Shown here one piece after another: positions 51,017 through 60,573 of a stretch of 64,000 bases of DNA. The notes below the pieces were generated by a model. That model ran no database searches, had not been told where the DNA came from, and saw only the letters and a program-made list of their open reading frames with translations. Made by a program: the position numbers and the translations under genes. Every line of letters begins with the position of its first letter. Positions within the stretch are counted from its first letter, which is position 1. This stretch comes from Planctomycetota bacterium (GTDB taxonomy: Bacteria; Planctomycetota; Phycisphaerae; Phycisphaerales; Zrk34): positions 124,001 to 188,000 of the forward strand of contig WGMD01000012.1 of NCBI GenBank assembly GCA_016125255.1. The letters run 5' to 3'.

Positions 51017-51538
51017 ATGACTGGACGCGATTCCATCTTTCTGATTGCCGTGCTTGCGGCGACGCTGGCCGGTTGCGACCGCAGCGCCAACACCGCCGGG
51101 CGCGATCCGACCGATCCCAACGCCCCGATCGCCAACATTCCGCTCATCGCCCAGCCCAACCCGCCCCTCGCCGACCTGCCCGTGCCGGTCGGATTCTGGA
51201 TGCTCGAAAAGCTCAGCCGGGCGTACGAGGCCAACGGCGTGCGCTTCGTCGATCACATGTACCGCGGCAATGACGACAAGCTCGACGTCGAGCGGTTCTA
51301 CCGCATGCAGATGCCTCTGAAGGGCTGGGTCTTTCGCGACACGGCGATGGTGCGCGGCATGACCGAGATGCACTTCGATCGCGGCAAGGAAATGTGCACC
51401 ATCGACATCACCGGCTTCGTGCAGGCCATCGGCGGGCCGCTTTCGACCGTGCATGTCGTCATCGCGCCCGTCGGCGCGACGACGACCGGTCCGGCGACCG
51501 TGCCGATGACGCCCCTCTCGCCCGCCGCCAAACCTTAA
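51017..51538 (+). CDS. Predicted lipoprotein of unknown function
   Basis: 173 residues from ATG 51017. The signal ends with the lipobox LAGC. The mature domain (about 50-140) is a compact alpha/beta unit (MQMPLKGWVFRDTAMVRGMTEMHFDRGKE quoted only by its key MPLKGW and MHFDRGKE parts), followed by a Pro/Thr-rich tail. It may belong to a family of small planctomycete lipoproteins. It precedes the YfgM-like gene by 21 bases and may share its mRNA. Confidence 0.7.
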   Translation: MTGRDSIFLIAVLAATLAGCDRSANTAGRDPTDPNAPIANIPLIAQPNPPLADLPVPVGFWMLEKLSRAYEANGVRFVDHMYRGNDDKLDVERFYRMQMPLKGWVFRDTAMVRGMTEMHFDRGKEMCTIDITGFVQAIGGPLSTVHVVIAPVGATTTGPATVPMTPLSPAAKP

Positions 51539-51559
51539 CCATTCACTGAACTGTCATCC

Positions 51560-52378
51560 ATGGATTCTCAAGAACGTCAAGAACTCAAACAGAACGAACT
51601 GGAAGAATTTCTCCTGCATTTCAAGGAGTGGTTCTCCAAGCACTTCGCCAACACGCTGCTGATCATCCTGCTGATCATCGCCGGCGTGATGTTCGCCCGC
51701 TGGTACTCCGGCCGGGAGAAACGCGCCTTGGAAACCGCCTACGGCGAACTGGCCAATGCGCCCGATCCGTTCGGCAAGATCGAAGTGGCGACGCGCTACG
51801 AGTCGCTGCCGGGTTTCGCCGGCGTGGCCCGGCTCGACGCCGCCGACATGCTGCTGCAACAGGCGCTGGGTCTGACCGGCGACACGGCCACCGCGGCGCC
51901 GAACGCCGATGAGAAAAAGCGCTATCTCGAGCAGGCGCAGAAGCAGTATCAACTCGTCATCGACTCCAGCAAGTCCGCCATTCAGGTCTTCAACGCCCGG
52001 TTCGGCCTCGCGGCCGTGAGTGAAACGCTCGGCGATTTCGACAAGGCGCGCCAGCAGTATCAGCAGGTCGAAAAGGACGCGGGCGAGACTTGGCCGGTCT
52101 ATGGGGCGCAGGCCAAACAGATGCTCGCGGACATGGACGACATCAAGTCGCCCGTCTCGTTCCCCCCGGCTCCCAAGGCGCCGCCCGCGCCCGCCGCGTC
52201 GACCGGGCCGTCGACCCTGCCCGGCCTGCCCGGCGGACTCATCGACAGTCTGACGAAGCCCGACGCCGTCGTGCCGCCGCCCGCCCCGGTGACCCCGGAA
52301 GCGCCCCCGGTCGCGCCGCCGGCGGAAAAGCCCGCTGCGCCGGCGACGGACAAGCCCGCCGAGACGCCCGCCAAGTAA
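51560..52378 (+). CDS. YfgM-like membrane protein with TPR segment and Pro-rich tail
   Basis: 272 residues. A soluble N-terminal helix (1-25) is followed by one membrane helix (about 31-48, NTLLIILLIIAGVMF), then TPR-like repeats (about 55-195, with ARFGLAAVSETLGDFDKA). The last 70 residues are Pro/Ala-rich. The order matches YfgM/TPR_21 proteins, which sit at the Sec translocon and aid folding of exported proteins. The Pro-rich periplasmic tail is not in E. coli YfgM. Confidence 0.8.
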   Translation: MDSQERQELKQNELEEFLLHFKEWFSKHFANTLLIILLIIAGVMFARWYSGREKRALETAYGELANAPDPFGKIEVATRYESLPGFAGVARLDAADMLLQQALGLTGDTATAAPNADEKKRYLEQAQKQYQLVIDSSKSAIQVFNARFGLAAVSETLGDFDKARQQYQQVEKDAGETWPVYGAQAKQMLADMDDIKSPVSFPPAPKAPPAPAASTGPSTLPGLPGGLIDSLTKPDAVVPPPAPVTPEAPPVAPPAEKPAAPATDKPAETPAK

Positions 52379-52445
52379 GCGCCGCTGATGGAGCCGATCC
52401 GATTCCGCGCACGTCGTGCGCCGGCGGCTCGTCCCGCGATCCACC

Positions 52446-53648
52446 ATGTCCGACGAAACCGATCCCATCGAGCGCGATATCGACTGCCTCGACGAGGGCA
52501 GCGCCCTGGAGGAATCCGATGGCGCGCAGCATCGCCGATTCATCCTCCAGCGCGACATCAAGCGCCGACTCGATCGCTACCTGACTTCCCGCCTGCCGGG
52601 CCTCTCGCGCTCCCGGCTCCAGAAGCTCATCAACGAAGGGGCCGTCTCCGTCAATGGCGCGCAGCCCAAAGCGTCGACCATCGTCCGCAATGGCGATGTC
52701 ATCGACTTCATCGTTCCGCCGCCGACGCTCAAGCGCATCCCCGCCGAGGACATTCCGCTCGATGTGCTTTACGAAGATGACCAGCTCATCGTCGTCAACA
52801 AGCAGCCGAATCTGATCGTGCATCCGGCGCGGTCGAACCTCAGCGGGACGCTGGTCAACGCGCTGGCGTGGCACTTCCGCGATGTCGAGCACAACGGACT
52901 GGAGGCGCTCTCGAAAGTCGGCGTGGAGGAGTTCCGACCCGGCATCGTGCATCGGCTCGACAAGGACACGACCGGCGCGATCGTGATGGCCAAGACGGAT
53001 GAGGCCCATTGGCGCATCGCCAAGCAGTTCGAGAACCGCACGGTGCAGAAGTATTACCTGGCGGTGGTGCATGGCGAGATGACGCCGCCGGGCGACGTGA
53101 TCGATCAGCCGATCGGCAAGCATCCCAACGTCACCGAGGCGTACGCCGTCCGCAACGACGAGTCGGGCCGGCCGAGCGTGACGATCTATCGCGTGCGGGA
53201 GGTTTTCGACGGGTATTCGCTGGTGGAACTGGAGCTGAAGACGGGACGGACGCATCAGATTCGCGTGCATCTGACGTGGCTCGGCTTCCCGATCGTCAGC
53301 GACATCATCTACGGCGGGGAGCCGGTGGGCATGGCGGAACTGATCGCCCCGCCGCGCGCCGCCGGGGCGCAGCCGATGCTCACGTTCGCGCGGCAGAAGC
53401 ACGAAGGCGTCAAAATCTGGGACCGCATGGCCCAGCGCGACGATCTGATCATCGAGCGGCCGGCCCTGCACGCCTCGGTCCTCCAGTTCGCGCACCCGAC
53501 GACCGGCAAGACCATGACCTTCACCGCGCCGCTGTACCCGGACATGGCCAAGCTTATCCGCACGCTGCGCGACAAGCGCCCCAAATCCGGGCCCCTCAAA
53601 GCCGAAGGCGCCGGCGTCGATCTGGACAAAGTATTACCCCACGTTTAG
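52446..53648 (+). CDS. RluD-family 23S rRNA/tRNA pseudouridine synthase
   Basis: 400 residues from ATG 52446. An S4 RNA-binding domain (about 40-100, [18 protein letters not shown]) precedes the RluA/RluD catalytic domain: [17 protein letters not shown] holds the catalytic Asp, and [12 protein letters not shown] is the second signature. It is longer than E. coli RluD by about 70 residues, owing to an N-terminal extension and an insertion near 300. Which uridine it modifies cannot be read from the sequence. Confidence 0.93.
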   Translation: MSDETDPIERDIDCLDEGSALEESDGAQHRRFILQRDIKRRLDRYLTSRLPGLSRSRLQKLINEGAVSVNGAQPKASTIVRNGDVIDFIVPPPTLKRIPAEDIPLDVLYEDDQLIVVNKQPNLIVHPARSNLSGTLVNALAWHFRDVEHNGLEALSKVGVEEFRPGIVHRLDKDTTGAIVMAKTDEAHWRIAKQFENRTVQKYYLAVVHGEMTPPGDVIDQPIGKHPNVTEAYAVRNDESGRPSVTIYRVREVFDGYSLVELELKTGRTHQIRVHLTWLGFPIVSDIIYGGEPVGMAELIAPPRAAGAQPMLTFARQKHEGVKIWDRMAQRDDLIIERPALHASVLQFAHPTTGKTMTFTAPLYPDMAKLIRTLRDKRPKSGPLKAEGAGVDLDKVLPHV

Positions 53649-53672
53649 CGGCGGGGCATCGCCCCGCGCTAC
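53648..53672. repeat. Short GC-rich hairpin between genes
   Basis: GCGGGGC, ATC, GCCCCGC forms a seven-base-pair stem right after the RluD-type stop. The flanking CGCTACGAT supplies a -10-like hexamer five bases before the P-ATPase start. Confidence 0.45.
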
Positions 53673-53680
53673 GATGCGTC

Positions 53681-55858
53681 ATGGCCGACTGCTGCCATCA
53701 TCATCACGACCACGATCATGATCACGTCAAGCGTCCGCCCGCCGACGCGCATGACACGCGGATGTACACGTGTCCGATGCATCCGGAGGTGCGGCAGGCG
53801 GGTCCCGGCGACTGCCCCAAATGCGGCATGGCCTTGGAGCCGATGCAGGTCAGCGCCGACGACCAACCCGACCCCGAACTCGTCACGATGTCGCGCCGGT
53901 TTTATGTGTGTGCGCCGCTGGCGTTGATCGTGATGGGGCTGTCGATGGGGGGGATGATTCCGGGCGTGCATTTGGAGCCGTGGGGCAAGTGGGTCGAGGC
54001 GGTGCTGGCGAGCGTGGTGGTGATCTGGGGCGGCTGGCCGTTCTTTTTGCGCGGCGGGCGGTCGATCATCACGATGCAACTGAACATGTTCACGCTGATC
54101 GCCATCGGCACAGGCGTGGCGTGGGTGTACAGTCTCGCGGCGCTGCTGGCGCCGGGCGTTTTTCCCGAGACTTTCCGCGATGAGCACGGCTCGGTGGCGC
54201 TGTACTTCGAGGCGGCGGCGGTGATCATCGCGCTGGTGCAGCTTGGGCAGGTGCTCGAAGGCAAGGCGCGGAGCCGCACGAGTCACGCCCTGCGCGAGCT
54301 GCTTGAACTGGCCCCGCGGACCGCCCGGCGGATTGACGACGACGGCGGCGAAAGCGAAGTGCCGCTCGACGAAATCGAAGTGGGCGATCGCCTGCGCGTC
54401 CGCCCCGGCGAGAAGGTGCCCATCGACGGTAAGATCACCGACGGCAAAAGCACGATCGACGAATCGATGATCACCGGCGAGTCGATGCCGGTCGGCAAAT
54501 CGACCGGCGACGAAGTCACCGGCGGGACCGTCAATCAATCCGGCGGATTCATCATGGAGGCGACGCGCATCGGGGGCGACACGCTGCTGTCGCGCATCGT
54601 TGAGATGGTCGCCGCGGCGCAGCGGAGTCGGGCGCCGATTCAGCGCCTCGCCGACGTGGTGGCGGGGTATTTCGTGCCGGCGGTCGTGGCGGCGGCGGTG
54701 CTGACGTTCGTCATCTGGGCGATCTTCGGCCCGGAGCCGCGCATGGCGCATGCGGTCATCAGCGCGGTGTCGGTGTTGATCATCGCCTGTCCGTGCGCGC
54801 TGGGGCTTGCGACGCCGATGTCGATCATGGTCGGCGCCGGGCGGGGGGCGCAGGCGGGCGTGCTCATCCGTGATGCCGAGGCGCTGGAAACCATGGAGAA
54901 AGTCGACACGATCGTCGTCGACAAAACCGGCACGCTCACCGAGGGCAAGCCGCGCGTGCAGTCGATTGCGACGCTCAACGGGATGGGCGATGAAGAGCTT
55001 TTGCGGCTGGCGGCGAGCTTGGAGCGGGCGAGCGAGCATCCGCTTGGCGCGGCGATCGTTCAATACGCGGGCGAGCGCGATCTGAAGCTGGTCGACGCCG
55101 GCGACTTCGAGTCGGTGACGGGGCAGGGCGTGCGCGGGCGTGTGGACGGGCATGACGTGGCGATCGGGAACGCGAAGCTGATGGAGGCAGTCGGGCTTGA
55201 CGTCGGGCCGCTCAGCGAGCGCGCCAGGGAGCCACAGTCCAAGGGCCAGACCGTGATGTTCATCGCCGTCGACGGCGCAGCGGCGGGGCTCGTCGGCGTG
55301 GCGGACCCGATCAAGCAGACGACGCCCGAGGCGATCGAGGCGCTGCACGACGAAGGCGTGAAGATCGTGATGCTGACCGGCGATCACCGCGCGACGGCCG
55401 AGGCGGTCGCGCGCGAACTGGGCATCGATGATGTCCAGGCGGACGTGCTGCCGGATCAGAAGCAGGCGGCGATCACAAAGCTGCGCGAGGCGGGTCGGAT
55501 CGTGGCGATGACCGGCGACGGGGTCAATGACGCCCCCGCGCTGGTGGCGGCGCATGTCGGCATCGCGATGGGCACGGGGACCGATGTGGCCATGGAGTCG
55601 GCGGGATTGACGCTGGTCAAGGGCGATTTGCGCGGGCTCGTCCGCGCCCGGCGGCTCAGCGAAGCGACGATGAAGAACATCCGCCAGAATCTCTGGTTCG
55701 CCTTCGCCTACAACGCGCTGGGCGTGCCGCTCGCGGCGGGTGCCTTGTACCCACTGTTCGGTTGGCTCTTGAGCCCGATGATCGCGGCGGCGGCGATGAC
55801 TTTTTCGAGCGTGTCGGTGATCACCAATGCGCTGCGCCTGCGGCGCGCGAAGTTGTAA
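53681..55858 (+). CDS. Copper-type P1B ATPase (CopA/CopB-like)
   Basis: 725 residues. A His-rich N-terminus ([12 protein letters not shown]) and a YTCPMHPEV...CPKCGM heavy-metal-binding domain (about 28-55) precede eight membrane helices. The CPC metal-transport motif is near residue 370, the phosphorylation motif DKTGT near 414, SEHPLG near 452, and the hinge GDGVNDAP near 612. No CXXC HMA domain is present. The protein exports monovalent copper or silver. The convergent SO_0444-type permease gene suggests a metal-efflux neighbourhood. No metal regulator is adjacent. Confidence 0.95.
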   Translation: MADCCHHHHDHDHDHVKRPPADAHDTRMYTCPMHPEVRQAGPGDCPKCGMALEPMQVSADDQPDPELVTMSRRFYVCAPLALIVMGLSMGGMIPGVHLEPWGKWVEAVLASVVVIWGGWPFFLRGGRSIITMQLNMFTLIAIGTGVAWVYSLAALLAPGVFPETFRDEHGSVALYFEAAAVIIALVQLGQVLEGKARSRTSHALRELLELAPRTARRIDDDGGESEVPLDEIEVGDRLRVRPGEKVPIDGKITDGKSTIDESMITGESMPVGKSTGDEVTGGTVNQSGGFIMEATRIGGDTLLSRIVEMVAAAQRSRAPIQRLADVVAGYFVPAVVAAAVLTFVIWAIFGPEPRMAHAVISAVSVLIIACPCALGLATPMSIMVGAGRGAQAGVLIRDAEALETMEKVDTIVVDKTGTLTEGKPRVQSIATLNGMGDEELLRLAASLERASEHPLGAAIVQYAGERDLKLVDAGDFESVTGQGVRGRVDGHDVAIGNAKLMEAVGLDVGPLSERAREPQSKGQTVMFIAVDGAAAGLVGVADPIKQTTPEAIEALHDEGVKIVMLTGDHRATAEAVARELGIDDVQADVLPDQKQAAITKLREAGRIVAMTGDGVNDAPALVAAHVGIAMGTGTDVAMESAGLTLVKGDLRGLVRARRLSEATMKNIRQNLWFAFAYNALGVPLAAGALYPLFGWLLSPMIAAAAMTFSSVSVITNALRLRRAKL

Positions 55859-55867
55859 ACGTCGGAT

Positions 55868-57001
55868 TCAGTGTGCGACCGCTTCGCTGCCGATGCGCGC
55901 TTCGGTCGTCGGCCGCAGGATCAGCCCGCGCAGCGGGGGAATCGCCAGGAAAATCAGCACGGCGGCACACGCGATGGCCAGCCACTGCGGCGTCATCTCG
56001 TGCGTATGCCCGACCTGCGCGGCGATATGCATGTCCCAACTGCGGGCGATCAGATTCGTCGCGAACCCGAAGGCGAGCGCGCCGAGGATGACGCCGGCGA
56101 GGTAACCGGCGATCGTCCGCGTGCCCAGCTCTTTTCGGAGGACCATGATGGAGCCGATGTTCGTGGCGGGGCCGGCGAGGAGGAAGACGAGGACCGCGCC
56201 GGGGCTCACGCCGGCGAGGAGGAGCGAGCCGGCGACGGGCGTGGAGGCGGTGGCGCAGATGTACATGGGCAGGCCGACGATGAGCATGACGAACATGCCC
56301 GTCCACCCCGCGCCCCACTCGGCGAGGAACGACTCGGGGACGAACGCCCGGATCGCCGCCGCCGCGACGAGTCCGATGACGAGCCAGAGACTGATGTCGT
56401 CGATGATGCGCGTCATGGCGTAGTGCAGCCCGGCGACGACGCGCTTGGGCCAGGCCGGTTTTGCCGGCGTCTCGTTCGCCTCATGCGAGCAACACGACTT
56501 GACCGGCTCCGCCGGCGCCTTTTCATGCGAACAGCAACACGATGAAGCCGCCTGCGGCTGGGCCTCTTCCTTCTTCTCCCGCACCCCGACCGCCTCCGCC
56601 AGCACGCCCGCCAGAATCGCCGAGGCGAGCCCCGCGATCGGGCGGACGATCATCATGAACGGCCCGAGCAGGGCGTAACTCATGGCGATCGAGTCGGCGC
56701 CGTTCTCGGGCGTGGCGACAAGAAACGACACGGTCGCGCCCTTCGATGCGCCGGAGCGGTGCAGGCCCATCGCCGCCGGCAGCACGCCGCAGGAGCACAA
56801 GGGCAGCGGCGTCCCGATGAACGCCGCGCGGACGATCGAACCGATCCCGCGCCCGCCCAGCCAGCGGGTCATCCAATCCGTCGGCACCAGCGCCTTGATG
56901 AGCCCCGCCGCGATCAGACCAATCAACAGCCACGGCGCCGCTTCGAGCACGACGTCCCAAAGATTCGTCGCGAAATTCGTGATGAGGTCGGTGATGTTCA
57001 T
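55868..57001 (-). CDS. SO_0444-type permease (DUF318/YraQ family), Cu/Zn efflux
   Basis: 377 residues with about eight to ten membrane helices in two related halves. TPLPLCSCGVLPAA and FLVATPENGADSI in the first half and ATASTPVAG and GPATNIGSI in the second are family hallmarks. The central cytoplasmic loop contains CCCSHEK and SCCSHE clusters, suited to metal binding. The family includes Cu/Zn efflux proteins and arsenic permeases. The Cys/His loop and the neighbouring copper ATPase support metal export. It converges with that ATPase gene, nine bases apart. Confidence 0.9.
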   Translation of the reverse strand: MNITDLITNFATNLWDVVLEAAPWLLIGLIAAGLIKALVPTDWMTRWLGGRGIGSIVRAAFIGTPLPLCSCGVLPAAMGLHRSGASKGATVSFLVATPENGADSIAMSYALLGPFMMIVRPIAGLASAILAGVLAEAVGVREKKEEAQPQAASSCCCSHEKAPAEPVKSCCSHEANETPAKPAWPKRVVAGLHYAMTRIIDDISLWLVIGLVAAAAIRAFVPESFLAEWGAGWTGMFVMLIVGLPMYICATASTPVAGSLLLAGVSPGAVLVFLLAGPATNIGSIMVLRKELGTRTIAGYLAGVILGALAFGFATNLIARSWDMHIAAQVGHTHEMTPQWLAIACAAVLIFLAIPPLRGLILRPTTEARIGSEAVAH

Positions 57002-57053
57002 CCTTTCTTAGATGCGCGCCGATTCGTCAGCGGTACGGCCGGGCGTCGGAAAC

Positions 57054-57084
57054 ATCATAGCGGCGTCAATTCATCGATCGTCAA
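57054..57084 (-). promoter_or_regulatory. Putative promoter for the permease gene
   Basis: Reverse strand TTGACG (57084-57079) and TATGAT (57059-57054) with a 19-base spacer. The -10 box is strong and the spacing is long. Confidence 0.35.
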
Positions 57085-57159
57085 CGATTCATCGTTGGCG
57101 ACTTGCCCGCCGAATCGTTACCATCACGCGGCAGTCGGGCCTTTACGGATGCACGCACG

Positions 57160-57996
57160 ATGAGCGATTCGGTCGCACGCGAACTTGAGAAGATGCCTCA
57201 AAAGCCGGTGATCGTCGCGTCGCACCGGCGTTCCGGCACGCATCTGACGATCGATCTGCTCCGCCGGCAGTTCGATGCGTGCGACAGTTGGAGCTGGCCA
57301 TGGGAGCGGCCCACAGCCCTGTACCTCAATCTCGATCTGCTCTTTGAAGGCGGCCACGCGCCGACGCCGGCGAAGGACCGCTGGGCGATGAACGTGCTCG
57401 CCCGCGTGCCGCGCCCGATCATCAAGACGCATCTGACGTTCGAGGAAATGCCCGCCGGCCCGTGGCTCGACTGGCTCCGGGAACGCAGCACGCTCCTGTA
57501 TGTCACGCGCGACGGGCGCGATGTGATGTGCTCGCTGCACTTGTACATGCAGAGCTTCGACGCTCGGGCGCGCGTGGACATGTCGACGTTCCTGCGCACG
57601 GAGTTCCGCGGCATGTCGCCGGCGAAGTATTGGGCGCATCATGTGGCGCTGTGGCGGGCGATCCCCGGCGTGCATGTGCAGCAGTTCGAGTCCATCACGA
57701 AAAAGACGCCCGAGGCACTGACGGCGCTGGGTGAGGCGCTGGGGCTGACGCCGCGGAATGTGCAGCCGCTGCTCCCGGCGAAGGGCGGGGGCACATGGCA
57801 GATGCGCCTGGAGCGCATGTTCTCCACGCGTCCCGGCAGCTCGGCGATTCTCGGGCGCTATCAGGGCAAGTCGCCGCTGAAGTGGCGGGAGGCGATGAGC
57901 GAAGCCGACCGCGCCCTGTTCTGCGAACAAGCGGGGCGCACGCTCATCGAGCTCGGCTACGAGAAGGACGACCGTTGGGTCACGGCGGGGAAGTAA
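57160..57996 (+). CDS. PAPS-dependent sulfotransferase
   Basis: 278 residues from ATG 57160. The 5'-phosphosulfate-binding loop VIVASHRRSGTHLTIDLL lies near residue 15, and the 3'-phosphate-binding segment YVTRDGRDVMCSLHLY near residue 115. These are the two diagnostic regions of cytosolic-type sulfotransferases. The acceptor is unknown. PAPS would come from the cysC product. Planctomycetes often carry many sulfotransferase and sulfatase genes. Confidence 0.9.
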   Translation: MSDSVARELEKMPQKPVIVASHRRSGTHLTIDLLRRQFDACDSWSWPWERPTALYLNLDLLFEGGHAPTPAKDRWAMNVLARVPRPIIKTHLTFEEMPAGPWLDWLRERSTLLYVTRDGRDVMCSLHLYMQSFDARARVDMSTFLRTEFRGMSPAKYWAHHVALWRAIPGVHVQQFESITKKTPEALTALGEALGLTPRNVQPLLPAKGGGTWQMRLERMFSTRPGSSAILGRYQGKSPLKWREAMSEADRALFCEQAGRTLIELGYEKDDRWVTAGK

Positions 57997-58000
57997 GCGC

Positions 58001-58023
58001 CTTCACCTCCCCCGCCGGGAGAG
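58001..58023. repeat. Fragment of the family E intergenic repeat
   Basis: CACCTCCCCCGCCGGGAGAG resembles one half of the element at 62391-62518. It lies between the sulfotransferase stop and the convergent fusion gene stop. Confidence 0.35.
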
Positions 58024-58027
58024 AGAG

Positions 58028-59602
58028 TCAGACCGCGACGCTCACGCGGTCGGCGGTTTCCTCGAACAGGTGATGCGCCGGGGTGATGAGTCGCATGCGG
58101 ATGCCGTGGCGGAGTTCGCCGTAGTAGTTGGGCAGGAAGCGGTGGTCGACGTAGCCCAAGCTTTTGTAGAGCCGGATCGCCGGGGCGTTGTCGTGACGGA
58201 CTTCCAGGTACATGCGTTCGATGCCCGTGTCGCGCAGGGCGTTCATCACGGCGGTGATGAGCCGCTTGCCGATGCCCCGGCCCTGCATGGTGGGCGAGAC
58301 GGCGACGGCGTACACGCGGCCGGAGCGCCAATGACGATGCTGACGCACGAGCGCGACGCACCATCCGACGATGCGCCCCTCGCACTCGGCGAGGCGCACA
58401 TGCGCCCGCGGATTGCCGATGACGTAGCGCACCTGCCGGCGGGTGAACGTCTCGTCCTCCGACTCGAAGCACGCCTGCTCAAGCTCGAAGATCGCCGCGG
58501 CGTCGGACGGGGTCGCATCGCGCAAGGTCACCTGCGGCGCGGTGTTTTCGATCGCGCCGGTCATGGTGTGCATCGGGTTGGCGAGGGGGATGTCGTAACG
58601 GTTGATCGGGCCGACCACGACGGGGCGGGCGAGCGTGACGATGTGCTTGTTGATGAGGCGGGTCGGGCGATAGCTGCTCTTGGTGAAGCGCAAGCTGGGG
58701 ATGCCCCAGTCGTCGCCGACGTTGCACTCGGGCAGGTCCGCCCATTTTTGTCGGCAGAATTCGCTGAAAATGTACTGGGCGGACCCGTAGAAATCAGGGT
58801 GGGTCTTTTCGATGACGATCGACGCCTGCGTCGGGCTCAGTTGCTCGCCGAGCGTGAAGCCCACGAGCTTGTCGCCGACGAACAGACTCATGCCCGTCAG
58901 GTTCAGCTCCTTCCAGTAGCGCAGGGCGTTCTGACATGCGTGCGTGTCGCGCTCGCGCAGCACGTCGGAGCCGAGGTGGTCTTCGTTGACTTCGCCGGTG
59001 TGGCTGGCGTCGCCGACGCGTTGCCAGAGCGTCAGCAGATCGTCCGCCGCCGCGACATGGTCATCGCAAAAGTCAGCGGTGCGGAAGTCGGGATAGTCGC
59101 GCATGAATTTGGAGCGGCTGTGGCGTTTGCTCTTGAGCGACTTGCCGTCGAGCTCGATCATCTTGCGCATGTCATACACGTAGTCGCCGGAGAAGGGCGA
59201 CACGGACAGGTTCAGGCCGCCGGCGGCGCTGAGCCGCTCGATCAGCTCGTCCGACACATACTCGATGCGCGAGCGTGACCGGTCGGCGTAGCGGTCGTTG
59301 TAGGCGTCCATCTTCTCAAAGCAGTCCCGCACCGCATCGCGCAGGTCCGCATCGGTCGCGCCCGGTTCGGGCAGCGGGGGCAGCAATAGCGTCAGGTCGC
59401 CGGTCCCGTTGGCGAAGACGCAGGTGTGCCGATGCAGGCGCGCCCAGTAAAGCTTCAGCGCCCCGCCCCACATGAACGTGTTGGCGAAGGTATAGTCGCT
59501 GACGGGTTGCTTGAGCGCCGCGAAGATCGAATCGAAGTGGGATTTGTCGGTCAGTTCAATGTGGGGCAGACCGACGTGTCGCCCGCCAGGGTCATCGTTC
59601 AT
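58028..59602 (-). CDS. Fusion of DUF2156 (LPG synthase C-domain) and GNAT acetyltransferase
   Basis: 524 residues. Residues about 15-320 match the DUF2156/phosphatidylglycerol lysyltransferase C-terminal domain, itself a double GNAT fold (YTFANTFMWGG, SRSKFMRDYPDFRT, HPDFYGSAQYIFSEFCR, GIPSLRFTKSSYRP). Residues about 355-505 are a RimI-like GNAT domain with VAVSPTMQGRGIGKRLI and NAPAIRLYKSLGYV. The protein therefore joins an aminoacyl-tRNA-type transferase fold to an acetyltransferase. No membrane helices are present, so it is soluble, unlike MprF. Function unknown. Confidence 0.88.
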   Translation of the reverse strand: MNDDPGGRHVGLPHIELTDKSHFDSIFAALKQPVSDYTFANTFMWGGALKLYWARLHRHTCVFANGTGDLTLLLPPLPEPGATDADLRDAVRDCFEKMDAYNDRYADRSRSRIEYVSDELIERLSAAGGLNLSVSPFSGDYVYDMRKMIELDGKSLKSKRHSRSKFMRDYPDFRTADFCDDHVAAADDLLTLWQRVGDASHTGEVNEDHLGSDVLRERDTHACQNALRYWKELNLTGMSLFVGDKLVGFTLGEQLSPTQASIVIEKTHPDFYGSAQYIFSEFCRQKWADLPECNVGDDWGIPSLRFTKSSYRPTRLINKHIVTLARPVVVGPINRYDIPLANPMHTMTGAIENTAPQVTLRDATPSDAAAIFELEQACFESEDETFTRRQVRYVIGNPRAHVRLAECEGRIVGWCVALVRQHRHWRSGRVYAVAVSPTMQGRGIGKRLITAVMNALRDTGIERMYLEVRHDNAPAIRLYKSLGYVDHRFLPNYYGELRHGIRMRLITPAHHLFEETADRVSVAV

Positions 59603-59869
59603 GGTTGGCGTGACTCTTGATCACGCCTCCGAACCCGCGAAGGGGTTTACGGTCGAGGCGAAGTTGTGATGGGCCTGAACGTTCGGCCGCACAACCCGGT
59701 AAAGCCCAACCGATTTGGTTATATGTTTATCGTCGGGTTTCGGAAAAGTCTAGAGAATCGGTCAAAATATTTTCAATTCTTCCCGAGGCCGCCCGCCCAT
59801 CGGGCTTATCCGACCCGGACCGACCGGAGCGGCGAGGTTCCGCCGCCCCGGCCGGCCGTCGGGGTCGGG
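59603..59869. other. Intergenic region between the fusion gene and the OsmC gene
   Basis: Contains an AT-rich part (about 59715-59785, with GTTATATGTTTATC and AAAATATTTTC) that could be the promoter of the leftward fusion gene, but no ORF or RNA I can support. The end near 59800-59870 is GC-rich with short inverted repeats. Confidence 0.35.
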
Positions 59870-60442
59870 TCACGCGATCACCAGCGTCGGGTCGAGTTGG
59901 ACCTGCTCGGCGAGGTTCCAGCGGTTGGGAGAGGTCTTCATCACCGTCCGGTGAATCCGCTGAAGCTGCTCGTCCGTGGCGTCGGCCTTGATGCGGACGG
60001 TGTACCGGAGCCGGTCATACCCGGGCGTCACCGGGGCGAGCCCCAGAAATCCGCGCAGGTCGATCTCGCCTTCGGTCTCGATCTCGAGGGACTCGAGCCG
60101 AATGCCCTCCAGCGTGCACAGGGCGGCGTAGCCGACGGTCATGCAGGAGTTGAGCGCGGCGAGCAGGGTCTCCTGCGGGTTGGGGGCGGTGTTCTTTCCG
60201 CCGAGGCCGACGGGTTCGTCGACGCGGATGACAAAGTCCTTGGGTTCGTCGGCGGAGCCGAGCGTGCAGTTGGCGACGTGCGTGGCGACGGTGGTCCCGC
60301 CGGTCCAGCGGGTGGTCACGCCCCAGACGGAACGGGCTTCGCGGACATCGCCCTTGATGCGTGCGACCAGATCGTGCACGTCCTGCGGATTGATGCCGTT
60401 GAGGTGTTGCCGGGCGGGGGTCATGGTCTGAGTCGGGGTCAT
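59870..60442 (-). CDS. OsmC/Ohr-family peroxiredoxin-like protein
   Basis: 190 residues, with AAGGAG seven bases before the ATG. The OsmC core runs from about 55 to 185: GGKNTAPNPQETLLAALNSCMTVGY contains the peroxidatic Cys. The second Cys of classical OsmC/Ohr is not at its usual place, where TSPNRW is found, so resolution may differ. The family reduces organic peroxides. It is divergent from the TetR gene, and paired 13-base operators lie between them, which suggests it is the regulated target. Confidence 0.9.
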   Translation of the reverse strand: MTPTQTMTPARQHLNGINPQDVHDLVARIKGDVREARSVWGVTTRWTGGTTVATHVANCTLGSADEPKDFVIRVDEPVGLGGKNTAPNPQETLLAALNSCMTVGYAALCTLEGIRLESLEIETEGEIDLRGFLGLAPVTPGYDRLRYTVRIKADATDEQLQRIHRTVMKTSPNRWNLAEQVQLDPTLVIA

Positions 60443-60509
60443 GGGTAGCTCCTTGTGAAAGTTTGCGACTCTGATCGACTTAAGATAGGCGGGGATTTCT
60501 CGGGGAAAA

Positions 60510-60549
60510 GATGACCTTCGGTCAACCCCCCGGTTGACTTGTGGTCATC
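60510..60549. promoter_or_regulatory. Tandem TetR-type operators
   Basis: Two 13-base dyads, TGACCTTCGGTCA (60512-60524) and TGACTTGTGGTCA (60535-60547), start 23 bases apart, about two helical turns. Together they also form a larger interrupted palindrome with GATGACC and GGTCATC at its ends. They lie between the divergent OsmC and TetR genes and overlap the TetR promoter. Confidence 0.7.
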
Positions 60550-60566
60550 CCCGTCGCGGCTATGAT
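60539..60566 (+). promoter_or_regulatory. Promoter of the TetR gene, probably leaderless
   Basis: TTGTGG at 60539-60544, 16-base spacer, TATGAT at 60561-60566, seven bases before ATG 60574. The -35 box overlaps the second operator, as expected for autorepression. Confidence 0.5.
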
Positions 60567-60573
60567 TCGTCGT

